From Rhodamnia argentea (lineage: Eukaryota > Streptophyta > Magnoliopsida > Myrtales > Myrtaceae): a DNA stretch of 64,000 bases. Made by a program: the position numbers and the translations under genes. Of the stretch, positions 1 through 11,867 are shown piece by piece. The notes below the pieces were generated by a model. It saw nothing but the letters and a program-made list of their open reading frames with translations. It was not told the origin of the DNA and searched no databases. The stretch is from assembly GCF_020921035.1 (NCBI RefSeq), contig NC_063151.1, forward strand, positions 5,146,001 through 5,210,000, in the 5' to 3' direction. Position 1 is the stretch's first letter; each line of letters opens with the position of its first letter.

Positions 1-258
1 ACCCTATTCTAAGTGTTGAAGGCAGTTTATCTCGGCCCGCCATGATTAATTTCAGATGACTCCACGGCCAGCATGGCAGTCCTATTGGTCTCTTGACTTG
101 AGGTATGTAAAACGTCAAGTTGAGTGCCTTTAGCCACACAATCTTCGCCCATCTATCTAAGGTTGTATCACGCACACAGAAGCTCACATTTGCTTCTCAA
201 AGTACATGAAAAATCCCAGACTAAGATATGGGGAGAAAAAGTTGCTGAGGAACACTAC

Positions 259-2429
259 CTCTGCTGCTCCTTGATAAAATTAAGGGCAAGTGCCTCTATT
301 GGACCAATTGTCCTATCTTTCGGCACCTCAAATATAGTCTGATCGAAATCCTCCGGAGCTCCCTCAAACGGTGAGATCTGCATGAAGAGAATGAATGTTT
401 TGAAATTCAACAGCTAACAAAAGAAGAACAAGTTAAGTGCCCTTGATCAGTTTCGTTCCCCAAAAAGCAAGATGACTCTGCTAGCGAAAAGAGCCCATCC
501 TACACATCACTCCCCACTAAATCTCCATACTTTTCCCAACCCAAAATATCTCATTTCCGAATCTTTTCAAGTTTCTCATGTATGGTGCAGAAGAAAGACT
601 AATCCATTTTGCAACTAGACCCTATCAATAGTGCCCTCAGATCTGCACTCCTTTTCCAACTACGACGCTATTTCCTTAAAGATAAATATGTGAAGAATAC
701 ATAATTAAGAGATAAAGCATAACTGCACAGAGAAAAAGCATACTACTAGTGCATCATAATGAAGCCCATCATAAACCAGCATGACCCTCTCACTGTACCT
801 CATTTCCTGTCATATAGCAAGCGAAAAACGTTCAGTCATGTCCAATATTCAGAAAAGAAGGGACAATATCCCCATGAGATACTCATGCTTCTCGTTCTAA
901 GACATAGTTTCTTTAATGCTCTGTACCTGACCATACAGATCACAGCGTGTTGTCTGGATGTCATATGCCGCTATTTCACGTTCATAGTAGTCTGCTAGTA
1001 TTGAAAGTTCAATAGCACCTACCAAGGACGATATGCATTGTCAGATTTAGACAGTAGGTTAAGATTCAAAAACCTGGAAGAATCAATTAACTTGCACATG
1101 GTTATTCATTTGCTACCAACTCATGTGCAAAGATTAAGTCACGTATGGCATAAAGCGATGGACATAGATAAAGATCATGTTTGAAGTACTTGAGAAGTCT
1201 ATCTATCCCCGTGCGTAACATAAAAAAGATAGCAAACAGCAATCTTGACCTCTTCTGTTTACTGTATCATCACTATTTCTATCTTCCTTTCCCTATCATT
1301 AACAGAAAAAAAAAGAGTATGCCTGCTTTTCATCAACAAACCTCCCCACTTCTCTGAGTCTTGAATCCAAGCACAATATACTTCATTTGGCTTTCCCAGA
1401 AATGCTTCTGAATATTTCTCGGGATCACTTGCTACAGTAGCAGCAATGACCTTCGTAAACCTAAAGATGAGATGTTAAGAAACGAATGACGTGTGAAAAG
1501 AAGAAAGCATAGAAGTACACATCTTGATGTAAATGCTAGCTAGTGTATGAAGCGGGCAATAAACCACTCATAACGAATTGACTATTGCAGATGCCAGCAA
1601 CACAGGATATATACCAAATAAATGATCAAATAACAGTCACAATGTATAATATCAAATGGTAGATGGTATCAAGCCCTAAAGAATGTATAGAGTCCATGTG
1701 TTCCATCTCTCCCTCTCCTCTTCCTGCAATTAAACTATAGTAACATGCATCACATATGTGGGTTGAAGAATGTACAACATGTTCTGCAATAAGCTGGCAC
1801 TATAAAACTTAGGCTGATATCTTAAATTGCTTGAGCATGCAGAGGAAGGCAGCCAACTTAGACAAGAGGTTCGAAAAGGAATGGCCACCCAAAATGAAAC
1901 AGTGTATTTCTTTTACAGAGCTTCATGAGGGAATATGGTAATGCTGGTAAAACTGATCTGGAAAGACACTTCATTTAACAAGTTGGAAGAGAAAAAAGAA
2001 ACTTTGGATATCACAATGACATATGAGGAAATGAAAGGCACAAGCAGACTAGAGAGTACAAGCACATAAGAACTGAAAGGTAAAGATAACTGTCTTTTTT
2101 CTCTACCTTACTGCCACTAACCAATATTGAATTCACATATCAGACTAGAAGATGGGTGAAAAACAGAAAAAGTATGTCACCTGTCTTAACTCATGGGTGA
2201 AAAACAGAAAAAGTATGTCACCTGTCTTAACTCAGGAGCCTTGGTTTTGTCATGGTCCATGAGATACCTATATTGGAGGAAAAGAAAGATGAAGGCCCCA
2301 ATCTGAAATTCATCCTTTGACGAGAAGACTTAAAGTCATAAAGGATTCTAGGCATAACATTTACCCAACAGCATTAAAGAGGCAACTGTTGTCTGAGGGA
2401 ATGACCCTTCTAGTGATGATACCTTCCAT
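259..2429 (-). CDS. OTU2: OTU-family deubiquitinase, YOD1/OTU2-like (3' end off window)
   Basis: Cysteine protease that removes ubiquitin from proteins. Six coding exons are assembled on the minus strand: 2429-2365, 2267-2222, 1450-1342, 1018-927, 806-744 and 377-259, giving 164 residues in one frame. The protein starts MEGIITRRVIPSDNSC; Asp13 and Cys16 are the expected catalytic acid/nucleophile region and His120 in GLHYDAL is the catalytic histidine, so the active site is intact. Relatives are about 208 residues and end in a C2H2-type zinc finger. That last exon is not seen and should lie left of base 1, after a donor at 258. ATG 2429 is chosen because it gives the conserved N-terminus. The 5' leader appears to hold a long intron reaching about 3830. 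The donor of exon 2 lies inside a tandem duplication. Family assignment is confident; the exact paralogue symbol is from memory of Arabidopsis At1g50670. Confidence 0.9.
2152..2233. repeat. Exact 41-bp tandem duplication carrying a splice donor
   Basis: Bases 2152-2192 and 2193-2233 are identical. Each copy holds, on the minus strand, the last 12 nt of OTU exon 2 followed by its GTGACATAC donor. The transcript therefore meets two identical donors 41 nt apart. Confidence 0.95.
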
Positions 2430-2748
2430 GGAAGATATATATGTCCAACTGGAAATAACCACAAAAATCATTAAATATCAAATTGAAGCCCGCTGTCTGA
2501 CAGAGCCATATGACTGCATCATCATCATATCCACAAAAGCAGACAATGGTCAAGAAGTTTAAACTGCCTAAAGTAATGAAGAACAGCTGCGTAAGAAACC
2601 CAAAAGCTAGCAAATGCAGAAAAATCAAAATCCATGCAAGAACTACATAACACTAGAGATGCATATCCACAGTTCATGTAACTTACGATTTGCAAAATGA
2701 ACTCATGAATGACAACATCATCAAAAACAATAAAAAAAAGATGCAAGT

Positions 2749-3290
2749 ATCCAATGGACCGAAATGATAGAACAATCATATCAACCAAGACGCACAGCCC
2801 AGATCGATTCAGATTGACTACAGTACTTGCAATAACAAAAGACATGTGCTGGGTTATTCATAAGCTCATGGAACAAGAAAGACCACCAAGATCAATCACA
2901 GATAATAATCATGAGAACAGAACAGATATCCAAGGGATATAAATTATAGCTTCTTTCAAGCAAGATGCTCTTGCTTTGCGCTACCCAGTCTCTCTATTCG
3001 GACTTGCTACAATTCCTACGATGACCTGTAACATGAGCCGGGTTATTCATACGTAATGGAACACGAAAAACAACTAAAATCAATCCTGAAAGAACAGACA
3101 TCCAATGGATTCGAATGATGAAACAACACTATCAGTTAAGATGCTTTAGCTTCGCACAACCCAGTTTCAATTTAGATTTACTACGACCCCAACAATCACC
3201 AACACCATTTGCTGGATCATAAAAATCCCAGGGAACTAAAAAGACGACTGAAATGAATCTCGAAGTAATCATTACAACTGAACAGAAATA
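2749..3290. repeat. Three diverged tandem units of about 170-190 bp
   Basis: Units begin near 2749, 2928 and 3100. They share the order: ATCCAANGG at the start, a CCCAG/GCCCAG block, a pyrimidine-rich 'gactactac' block, a 'gctgggttattcat' block (in the first two), an 'ggaacaagaaa/ggaacacgaaa' block and 'aaatcaat'. They lie in the presumed 5' leader intron of the OTU gene and carry no ORF of note. Confidence 0.75.
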
Positions 3291-3926
3291 AAAAAGGAGC
3301 AATTCACAACATCAAAGGAGAAAAAAGAAGGAGCACAAAAGCAAGAAAAACCCACCAAAACCAAGATCCAAAGCCCACCTAGAAGGCACCCGATTGGCGT
3401 GCAGCGAGATATAATTCCAATGGAACCTCAAAACAAGACCACACCAGAAACAAAAAGAAGGCGACCCACCAACAAATTCAGGCGATAACTATCGCGAATA
3501 ATGGACAGAAGGAAGAACATGAATATTATCCGACAACAAAGATAAAGATCATGTGGAAGGCTCTAGATCTCAAACAGTGGGATTCTGCGAAAAGGAAAAG
3601 ATACATCACGGCCCCACGAGATTATCTCGACGCACACGTCAGCTACTTTAGCACACGGTGATACGCTTGTGTTGTGCACGCAGGTTTTGTCCGACCCGAG
3701 AAGAAGTTTAAAAGAAGAAGAAAAAAAGCGATCGAAGAAGAAAACTCACACTTATGAGGTGATCAAAATGCAGGAATTGCGAGAGAAATGCTCCGGCGTT
3801 GCTGCTCCGATGTTCCGATTTTATGGCGCTAGCATCTAGTGAAAACTCTCTCCCTGGATGAAAACGGCACACTCCTTTCTTCCTATCGTTCGCGACTAGG
3901 GGAGTTTCAAGATTTATCTGGCTAAG

Positions 3927-3966
3927 AGCAAAGGACTTTCTCTTTTTTTGGTCGGAAGCAAAGGAC
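3927..3966 (-). mobile_element. Tiny oligo(A) insertion with 10-bp target duplication
   Basis: AGCAAAGGAC occurs at 3927-3936 and again at 3957-3966, flanking 20 nt that read TCCGACC followed by an A-rich run on the minus strand. This is the expected footprint of a retroposed element truncated almost to its tail. Confidence 0.6.
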
Positions 3967-4159
3967 GGGACTTGTCCGATGTTACTAGGGACTCCGTATT
4001 ACAAAGCAGAAAGCAAAGAAAAATTTTGTTGAATAGATTCTCTTTTATGTGTGTGTATATATATTGTGGATAGAATAACAATCGATTTTGTTCGATTGTG
4101 ACTGATGAAATTCAATTCATCTAGTTAGTTACTTACATATTTTTAAAAATGATTAACTT

Positions 4160-4511
4160 GCGCCTCAACTTTATTGAATTCAAAAATAACGACGCCCTCG
4201 TGATACTTATTGTGGGAAAGCAAATTAAGAATTTGCTTAAGCATTAAATTCTACGATTTCAAAACTTATTTCGCTGAATTGGGGTCATTCTCTTGCATGT
4301 CATTTGCACGTTTGCCACCTCAACTTTATTGAATTAAAAAATAACAACGTCCAATACTGACTGTTTAAACCTTTTGATTCCAAAAAATAAAAAAAATTTA
4401 CTTCTTTCGATAGTTCGTGATTAACTTATTGCGGGAAAACTAATTAAGAATTCGCTAAAACATTAAATTCTAGGATTTCAAAACTTAATTCGATGAATTG
4501 TGGTCATTCTC
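4160..4511. repeat. Diverged tandem duplication, two units
   Basis: The blocks CCTCAACTTTATTGAATT (4163 and 4318), 'taattaagaattYgct' and CATTAAATTCTA (4242 and 4461), and 'gaattgNggtcattctc' recur in the same order. The spacing grows from 155 to 219 bp, so one unit gained or lost about 64 bp in the middle. Confidence 0.75.
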
Positions 4512-5455
4512 CGTTTGCCCACTTACATCGAGCATTAGCACATGTTCTAAGGTGGGAACACTCGCCATTAACGTTGCAACATGATCATGGAGTCAAGTCC
4601 ACAGTAAAGTTACCTCGCACGACAGTTTGTAAACACTCTGAGGTGCGCTGTTGCATCTTGAAAGGTGAGAGAGGACATTGATTGGATAGCACGGAATCGC
4701 CTTGGAATGATAGAGATGCGTAGCCAAAAGGAAAGGAACAAAGAAACCAATTATCAAAATTTCTATAAGAAGATAAACAAAGCAACGCAAAAGATTCTTT
4801 TCTCATTGAAATTCCTACTTTTATTTGCTAGTTGCTACTTTATCTTCCAAAAGAGATGCCCTAGCAAAGCCATGGAACAGATCTTTCGCTCGACACACCG
4901 CATAAAATCCATTCGCAACCGCCGTGCAAGCAAATTCACGCATGAAATCACGAAAACCTATGTCTATACAACAGCAAGACTTGCTTAGGTTTTTGCTGAT
5001 TTTACTGGTTTTTCAGCACTCGTGACGGTAACTAAAGCCCACTTTGTTTAACATTACCTGAGATATGCAAAAACCTGCGGAAATATATGATGATTATGAT
5101 CACCTAGTTTACAACAAAACCCGAAATCGTGGTCACATACATAGCATCTGGAAACTGGCCAGCTATAACCACTAGACGTTACAAGATTGTTTCTACTCCA
5201 GTTCCAGTTCCAGATATACATTGCTGATGGCGGACCAAGAATCTCGAGCAATATCGAGACGAAGATCATAATTCCTAACCGATTTCTCCTAACTAGAATC
5301 AATTGAACTATTATTGGAAATCATTCAAAGGTGGGCGCAGGAGTGCTGGTGAAGACCCCTGTGCTCTTTGCACATCCAGGAATGTGTATTTTACCAGACT
5401 CCGACACATCAATGTGAAGAGGACCACCTTGTTTGGCCGCAAGGGAAATTCGCAG

Positions 5456-8400
5456 CTACATTTTCTGTTTCAATACATGCCGTAACTGGATCTTTTGACT
5501 TTCCACCCTTGCCTCAAGGAGCTTAGCCTTCAGACTGATCTTCTGCGCGCCACGAGGCCATTCGATGCAGCCTTTCATGCCTCGAGTAATGTGGGGATTC
5601 CCTGTATCAGGAGAACTCCATTGGCTAACCATATCAGATGGGCTACACCCACCCTTACCCGACCCATGATCAGGAGACATGACGGCCCCATTGGATATCC
5701 TCCCATTGGACAACATCCCATTCGTGCCCTCCACCGAGACTATCTTGTAGTTCTTCCCATTATTTGGGCATGATCTCCAGAGTCTTGCTATGGATGAAAC
5801 TTTCTTTTGTTGCCTCGTAGGAACCGAGCACACTTCACTGATTTCAGTTACTGGGGTTTCACTGCCGCTAGCTAAGATATTCCCATTTTGCTGGATATTG
5901 TTCACGGATGGGGCACTCCCATCTGGGGAATAGCTTGATCCCTGGTCTTCAAGGTTGCTCACAGTTTCCCATCCACTCTCATCTTCTTCTATATCACCAT
6001 TATGACCAGGGAAAGCCGTGGGATATCTGTTGATGTTGTCCTTTTTCAACATGTTCACTTCAGGGCTCATGGTGCGAATTTTTGAGGCACGGCTTGCAGG
6101 ACTGTAAGCTGTGCATTGTTCAATCTCCCTCTCATTGTTTTCACCAAAATTATTTACTTCTTCAAGAATGGCGAATAAATCGTCAGGATTGGGAGGCTCG
6201 TAAGAGAATTCTTTCATGTCTCGAATATTCATGGAAGCAGCTGCCTGCCTAAGTAATTCTGCTTCTCTGATGTCCTTCACATCTGGGGTATGGTTTCTTG
6301 ATTTTAAGAAATTCTCCAGATCAGCTACCAAACTGTTCATCTGAGAATATTTCTGTTCAAGTGCCACCTTTGCATCCACAAGTTTCATCTGAACTCGTTC
6401 TTCACGCCAGACCTCTGCCATCTGCAACATCTTTCTTTCCTCTTCTACTTCTTCCCGCAGTTTCATGTATTCCTCCTTCATTGCCTCCATTTCAGCCTTG
6501 TCTTCCCCAATCTCCTTTGCCAGCTCGTCACATACTTCTTCAATTAGTTCTCTGGTCTTTCTTTCTTTTTCATAATCCTGCATTAATCGCTTCACTGATA
6601 GCTTGGCCTCGGCAAGTTCATCAACCAATTTGGAATTGACAACTTCCATGCGCTGGCGATTTTTCCTTTCTCGATTCAGATCCAATTTAATATCATCAAC
6701 AAAGGCACGAATCTTCTCATGTTCCCGTCTCCGCCATGCTGCCTTCTCCTCACTGACTTTCTTTAGAAAGTGCTCCAGCTTTTTCTTCGAGGAACGACGC
6801 TCAGTTTCCAGCTCTATAATGCGCGCCCGAGCTTGTTCAAGTTCAGCTTCGAGTAAAGAAATCGCTGATACGGCACTCACTTGTTGATTGAGAAGCTTCA
6901 CGTGGCTGTGAATCTGACGTACATCATCAGGCACTCTAAAAGAGACTGGGTCCCACTTAGTTACACCCTCCATAGCAGAACTTGATAATTGAAAAGAAGG
7001 CTCAAGCTGCCAAGGAAAATGGATCTAGTATTAGGTGCAGAAAAAAAAGAAAGTGAGAACAGCAGACAGGACCAGAGCAGCACCTCCCTGCCTTTACTAC
7101 ATGAAAGCAACTAATACACAACAAGAATTCAGGCTTTCCTACTTTCACACATAAAACCAAAGAGATAGTGGTACCATGTTTCGCTAAAGAGGAAATTAGG
7201 AATGATTCTCATCTGAGCAGATACATCAAGCAACTCATTTTTTTTTTTTTTTTTTTGGTAAGGTAAGTGTGTATTGGACTTTTCAAAGGGCTAGGTACAA
7301 GAGAGAAAACCGGACACAAAAAACCAAGAACCATGGGTGACACCATGAGTGCCGGAGATGGTTCAAGGGTGAACCGGTTGCAAAATACTTATGAACAAGA
7401 AGGCTGCATTAGCCAAATTTTGGTAAGCAACTCATTTATACTAAACCAACAATTCAACAATTTATTCACGTGAACAGAAAAACTTCTACTCAGATTGTTT
7501 CAAGGCTTCTTGAGCAGTCAAAAGTTCCAGAGTTGGTCAACTAGCCAAATTTTCATGCTAAAGAAATTTGATGACTAGTCCCGCACAAGAATCGGGGAGA
7601 GAGAGAGAGAGAGAGAGAGATTTGATGACTGGTAGTGCGGAAAGAGATTTAACGGATGAAACAACTCATTTTCACTGCTGCTCAGCAATTCAGCTAATCA
7701 TTCAGCTAAAAAGATTTGATGAATCTGGCAAGTTACCAGGAGTCGAAAGTTCTCCCGGTCTCTTTGGGGCTAATTTGAGGATTTTTTTAAGAGCAAAAAG
7801 GTCCAGGTGCTGGTCACTATTCACCAGCATTTTACTGATCTGCAAGATAGAAAAATTTGTGCTCCATACAGTATTAACATGCAGAACTCTCAAGTAATGA
7901 CTTGATATTCATGATGATGATTGTTCATCCGATTCAAGTCTCTGGCTGCTTATTATCTACAGTATATCCTTCTCTTAAATATTCGAATACCTTATGCCAC
8001 GTTTCCTGTTTCTCCTAACTTAGATACAATTAAACCAACCCTAATGTCATAACTAATACCCAATTTTTTATAAGCAAAGAGTCCTACCTTATGCGAAAAG
8101 CCATTCCTTGTGCCAGATACTGAATAAGGACTATCAAGATCCTTTGCATCTGAGTTGTACACCTTCCCGGTTCTGTTAAATACAAAGGGAGATCCAAAGT
8201 GTCCAGCACCAGACTGCATGGAAAAAAACAAAGATACCAATCAGCGAGCTTAAGCTGCATCAAAGCAGCCAATTAATTGCATAGACACAAGGAAGCGAAC
8301 AAAAGCAGATAGAGCATAGTATGCCTGCTCCAAAAGACCAATCAGACTGTTGAAGTCGCGAAATCGTGAATTGTACTCGAGTTTCATTACATGTGCACAT

Positions 8401-9350
8401 GAAAAAAAAAAACAAAACAAAACACCCAAGACCACTTAGAAGACCAGCACAAGTCCAAACACCCAAGACCACTTTATCAAGAATCTTTAAGAGCGCATAA
8501 TAATCTACAGCCAAGCTTGAGAAAAGCACGCAAACTTCAAGCTCATCGGAGATTCTAAAGTGATGAACTAGTCAAGATGAGGCCTTTTCTACACAATAAC
8601 GCTCCTTGTAGATAAAGTACATCAAAAAAGCAATGACTCGGCAAGCATAGATTGCAGCCGTGATCAATACTACCTAAAAGACAAGTTCTTAATTGCAAAA
8701 TCAAGTAATCAATAATGTAATTCCGCAATGGTGAAGCGTTAACAAGATTATCACACTCATTGCCATTTGCTTCAGAATCACTCCTTCATCATAACCTCTC
8801 GCTCTAGGGCTTATAAATCCTGGACTCATTCACCCACCCTCCGATTCTGAAATCCTTCTGATTTTAGATCCTTACACATTGTAAAAACCATAAGCGCTGA
8901 ATGACAAATCAAAACTACCTGAACCCGGACCTCATCTCGAACGCTACCACCTGTGTCTCCGCCGTGACCCTCGGCCCCCGTCAGCTGCAACCGCCAGAGC
9001 ACGGCGGCGAGCTTCCTCGACGAGACCGGGGCATCTGTCCGCTGGCTTCTCCGACGGGCCTGCGGCAGCGACTTGCTGTCTTCGCCGTCGCCGTCGCCGC
9101 CGCCGCCGCCGGCAGGGGGGTCATTCCTCTCTCTGTCCTCGGTCTTCCACTTGAGAAGGGGAGTCTCGGGCCGGCTGCTCCGTCTTCCGGCGGGATCCCC
9201 GGCCTTCCTCAGGCGAGCCTTCCGGCGAGGAGTCCTGCGAGGGGTCTTCGCCTGCGGCGGCAGATCTGAGTGCGAGGGTGGGTTCGGAGCCCTCGGAGAG
9301 GCGGTGGCCGGGACACTCGGCCGGATTAGGAATTTCCCGGTGATCTTCAT
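5456..9350 (-). CDS. Coiled-coil protein of the At5g41620 / branchless-trichome-like family
   Basis: Three exons, 9350-8919, 8213-8088 and 7006-5456, all in phase 0, encode 702 residues. Exon 1 is GC-rich and encodes a basic, proline/arginine-rich N-terminus starting MKITGKFLIR, a five-glycine run at residues 81-85, and the family motif RKLAAVLWRLQ near 112-122. Exon 3 opens with the segment around MEGVTKWDP (residue 198) and is followed by about 230 residues of Glu/Lys/Arg-rich heptads, a long coiled coil. The C-terminus is serine-rich and ends in HVLKQKM, as in relatives. Family members are described as USO1/pan1-like only because of the coiled coil; some affect trichome branching and the cytoskeleton. 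No enzyme motif is present. An in-frame ATG at 9590 exists, but MKITGKF matches the family start. The last intron holds a 184 bp retroposon. Confidence 0.85.
7241..7424 (-). mobile_element. SINE-like retroposon with 13-bp target duplication
   Basis: AAGCAACTCATTT stands at 7228-7240 and again at 7425-7437. Between them is 184 bp that reads on the minus strand as a non-coding body ending CACTTACCTTACC and a long A tract (the T run from about 7238 to 7256). Length, tail and target duplication fit a SINE or a 5'-truncated LINE. I see no convincing pol III A and B boxes, so the class is left open. It sits in the last intron of the coiled-coil gene. Confidence 0.7.
7597..7620. repeat. (GA)12 microsatellite
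   Basis: Perfect GA run in an intron. The 10-mer TTTGATGACT occurs on both sides (7567-7576 and 7621-7630), so the microsatellite sits within a small direct repeat. Confidence 0.9.
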
Positions 9351-9648
9351 TGCGCGAGGCTCGATTGGCCCATTGGGAGCGTCAAACGCGACTCTCTTTC
9401 CAGCTCTGCTCTGTGTATCTGCGTGGGCGCCCGCGCGTGAGAGAGAGAGAGAGTCAGTCTGAGAGAGTAGTGGGATGAAGAGAGGGGCGTACGGAGATAC
9501 GCTAATCCATATGCACACAAATGAAGACGGTCCAGGATGGGTAGATGTAGATGGTGAGTGTGGACTCCGTATGAATGTACGTAAGCACATGTGTATGTAT
9601 GGTCAACGACGGCCGATGTGTGATCCCTTTGCATGACCTTTGGGGGCA

Positions 9649-9804
9649 AGTTTGGATAGTGGTATTTAATGAGAAATCCTAACTCGAGCTTCAAATTTAT
9701 GTTGTAATTTATGATGGACCTATTTGGATAAAAAGTTTGGATACTGGTATTTAATGAGAAATCCTAACTTAAGCTTGGGATTTAATGAGAAATCCTAACT
9801 TAAG
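9649..9804. repeat. Direct repeats, two full and one partial unit
   Basis: AGTTTGGATA(G/C)TGGTATTTAATGAGAAATCCTAACT occurs near 9649 and again near 9737. The second half (ATTTAATGAGAAATCCTAAC) recurs immediately at about 9780. Confidence 0.85.
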
Positions 9805-10644
9805 TTTGTTTTTTTTCTTTTTTTTGTTTGGACAGAAGCTTGATCTTGTGCTATCCCACATTTGATGAGCCATATTTGTCTAGCTTGCAAATGATGTAAT
9901 TCACGCTGGGCAATCGCGCCACACCAACATCTGTTGTCTACTCCGATGATGGAAGGCCACCATGGGAGGGCCGTTGCCGCCGCCGTAGCAATCGGCCATT
10001 CGTCTTCGCTCATCCTTACTTGTGACTCTCGGATCTCTTGTCACCCCTCTCCAACGTGTGTTACCTCTCCATTGCAGCATCATCGTCGCGTCATTCAAGA
10101 ATTGAGGGCTAGCTGCCGATGAGCCTAAGATGTAAGCCCAACCTCGAATGTGGATCGAACTGAGGTCACGTGTGGTTGGTGGCAGCCATAGCTCGGTTTG
10201 TCGATGTGCTAACCGACATCAACCCCTGGCTAAGGAGTTTCAAAATAGCGGGGAGGCGGTGAGAGACGGGGGAATGGGCGGTCATGGTTAGATGAAATGG
10301 TTGCTAGTGGCGTTGTTGAGTTTGGAGGGGAGGTGAACACCTGAAAGAATGTATCGCAAACCAATTCGTAACGATCACACAGATAATATAAGAAAATTGG
10401 ACGACGCATGGTTTAGTCGGGTTCACCTCGGAATAGGGCTACGTCCTACAAAGATATTTCACTATGATTTAGGTTTACAACCGTACAATTCATTACAATT
10501 ATCAACCAAAAAAACGAGTAAATATATATGCCATAAACCGGCCTAAAACCTAAACTTATCCGAAACCCCTTTAATCCCTCAATAAATGGGTCAACTTAAA
10601 CAAAAGTCCAAAACCGTTGTTGTTTCAGAGCACTTGCTCCCAAA

Positions 10645-10723
10645 CCCCCGCCCGCTCACCAAAGAACGGGGCGGCCGTCAGCTCACCGGGGAGCGGAACC
10701 CCCGTCCGCTAACCGGACAACGG
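10645..10723. repeat. GC-rich minisatellite, three degenerate units of 25-27 bp
   Basis: Units at 10645-10669, 10670-10696 and 10697-10723 share CCG(C/T)C(A/C)GCT(C/A)ACC followed by a G/A-rich block ending in CGG. The repeat creates an open frame by chance; I do not call a gene. Confidence 0.6.
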
Positions 10724-11182
10724 CACACCCGTGTCGAGGGCGCCGCCCCCGAACCCCCACATCTCATGCGCAAGGGTCACATGTCATCGGATCATAATTC
10801 AATTTTCCTAAGCTCACGTGAGCGTGTTCAATGTGAAAAACAAGGGTACCCAAAATATTTGCCAACTCCAACAACGCCGAGGGCTCGAACGGAGGCAAGG
10901 CGACAACCGCCAAGTGGGGCGGGGCAAGGTGAGCAAAGATCTCCACGGTGGTACATGGTGGCGGTGGATATTAGTGTTTCTTATGCTAGCGAGTTCTTGT
11001 TGTGGCCGAAATTATTCTTCTCCTCAATGGAAAAAAACATTCACTTCAAACCACACCTATCGCCAAATCTCCTTGATTGCAAAATTTCTCGAATGCCTCA
11101 GTTCATCAACCGTACCACTAAACCGAGGATGGTACAACCTCAAACCTATAACTTCTAGAGTTACGGTTGCGTCACAACTCGA

Positions 11183-11867
11183 GGGATAATTACTAACAAA
11201 ACTCTGGATTTATCTTACTTGCATCAATTCATTCTTAAACATTTTAATGTTGCCACTTTAGTTATAAACATTTTGATAATTTACTAATTGAGTATTTCCT
11301 CCCAAAATTAACTGAATATCGCTAACATGGACGTTTGTCGTTTTAAGTGGCACAACCGAAGTTGACATGGCCAATTTTTTGTAGTTTTGCAATTTTTTTT
11401 CCTTTTTTCTTTGCTTTTTTTTTTCCATTATGCAATCGAGAGTCATCGACGACTCTTGTCGAGTGCAAAGACCTCGCCCAGACTATGTGAGGGCTACCTC
11501 GCATGCGTCCGCCGAGGTCACGATGGCCCTACGTGAGGTCATGGCGGCCTCACCTACCATGAGCAAGGGACAGATCCAGATTGAGGACCTTCGTGACCTT
11601 GCCCAAGGCTATTGCGGCCTCACTCATTGTGGGCGAGGCTTTCACAGCAGTCTCTGGTGACCATCGCCTGTACAATGAATAAAAAAAGAAACAAAGAAAA
11701 GAAAGAATTCGAAAATGGAATTTGAAAACTTTTTCTTTCGGGCAAAATTAGCTAGAAGGACTTAATTGAAAAATTACAAAAGGTTGGGAATTAATTAGTC
11801 AAATTAAAAATTTTATTACTGAATTAACGCAAATAAGTAAATTTAAAAAATTTTAAATGATCTTTCC
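11183..11867. mobile_element. Non-autonomous inverted-repeat element with GC-rich core
   Basis: About 685 bp. The left arm (GGGATAATTACTAACAAAAC...) pairs with the reverse complement of the right arm (GGGAAAGATCATTTAAAATT...). Inner blocks such as TTACTTGCATCAATTCATTC against TTACTTATTTGCGTTAATTC also pair. The arms are AT-rich, with poly(T/A) tracts just outside a GC-rich core (about 11430-11670). There is no transposase. Confidence 0.55.

Larger units (their letters stand above)
3850..5455. other. Intergenic spacer between OTU and coiled-coil genes
   Basis: The leader of the OTU gene probably starts near 3830. The rest is AT-rich and holds a diverged duplication (4160-4511) and a tiny flanked oligo-T insertion at 3937-3956. 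The part nearest 5455 is likely the 3' UTR of the coiled-coil gene. The short open frames seen here do not resemble any protein. Confidence 0.6.

Noticed and set aside
8901-9462. Two plus-strand open frames of 122-129 codons
   Set aside because: They are antisense shadows of the GC-rich first exon of the coiled-coil gene; the minus-strand reading has the family motif and correct splice phase.
10586-11189. Open frames of 123-190 codons with Pro/Arg-rich composition
   Set aside because: Produced by the GC-rich minisatellite at 10645-10723 and by chance; no splice-compatible neighbours and no family resemblance.
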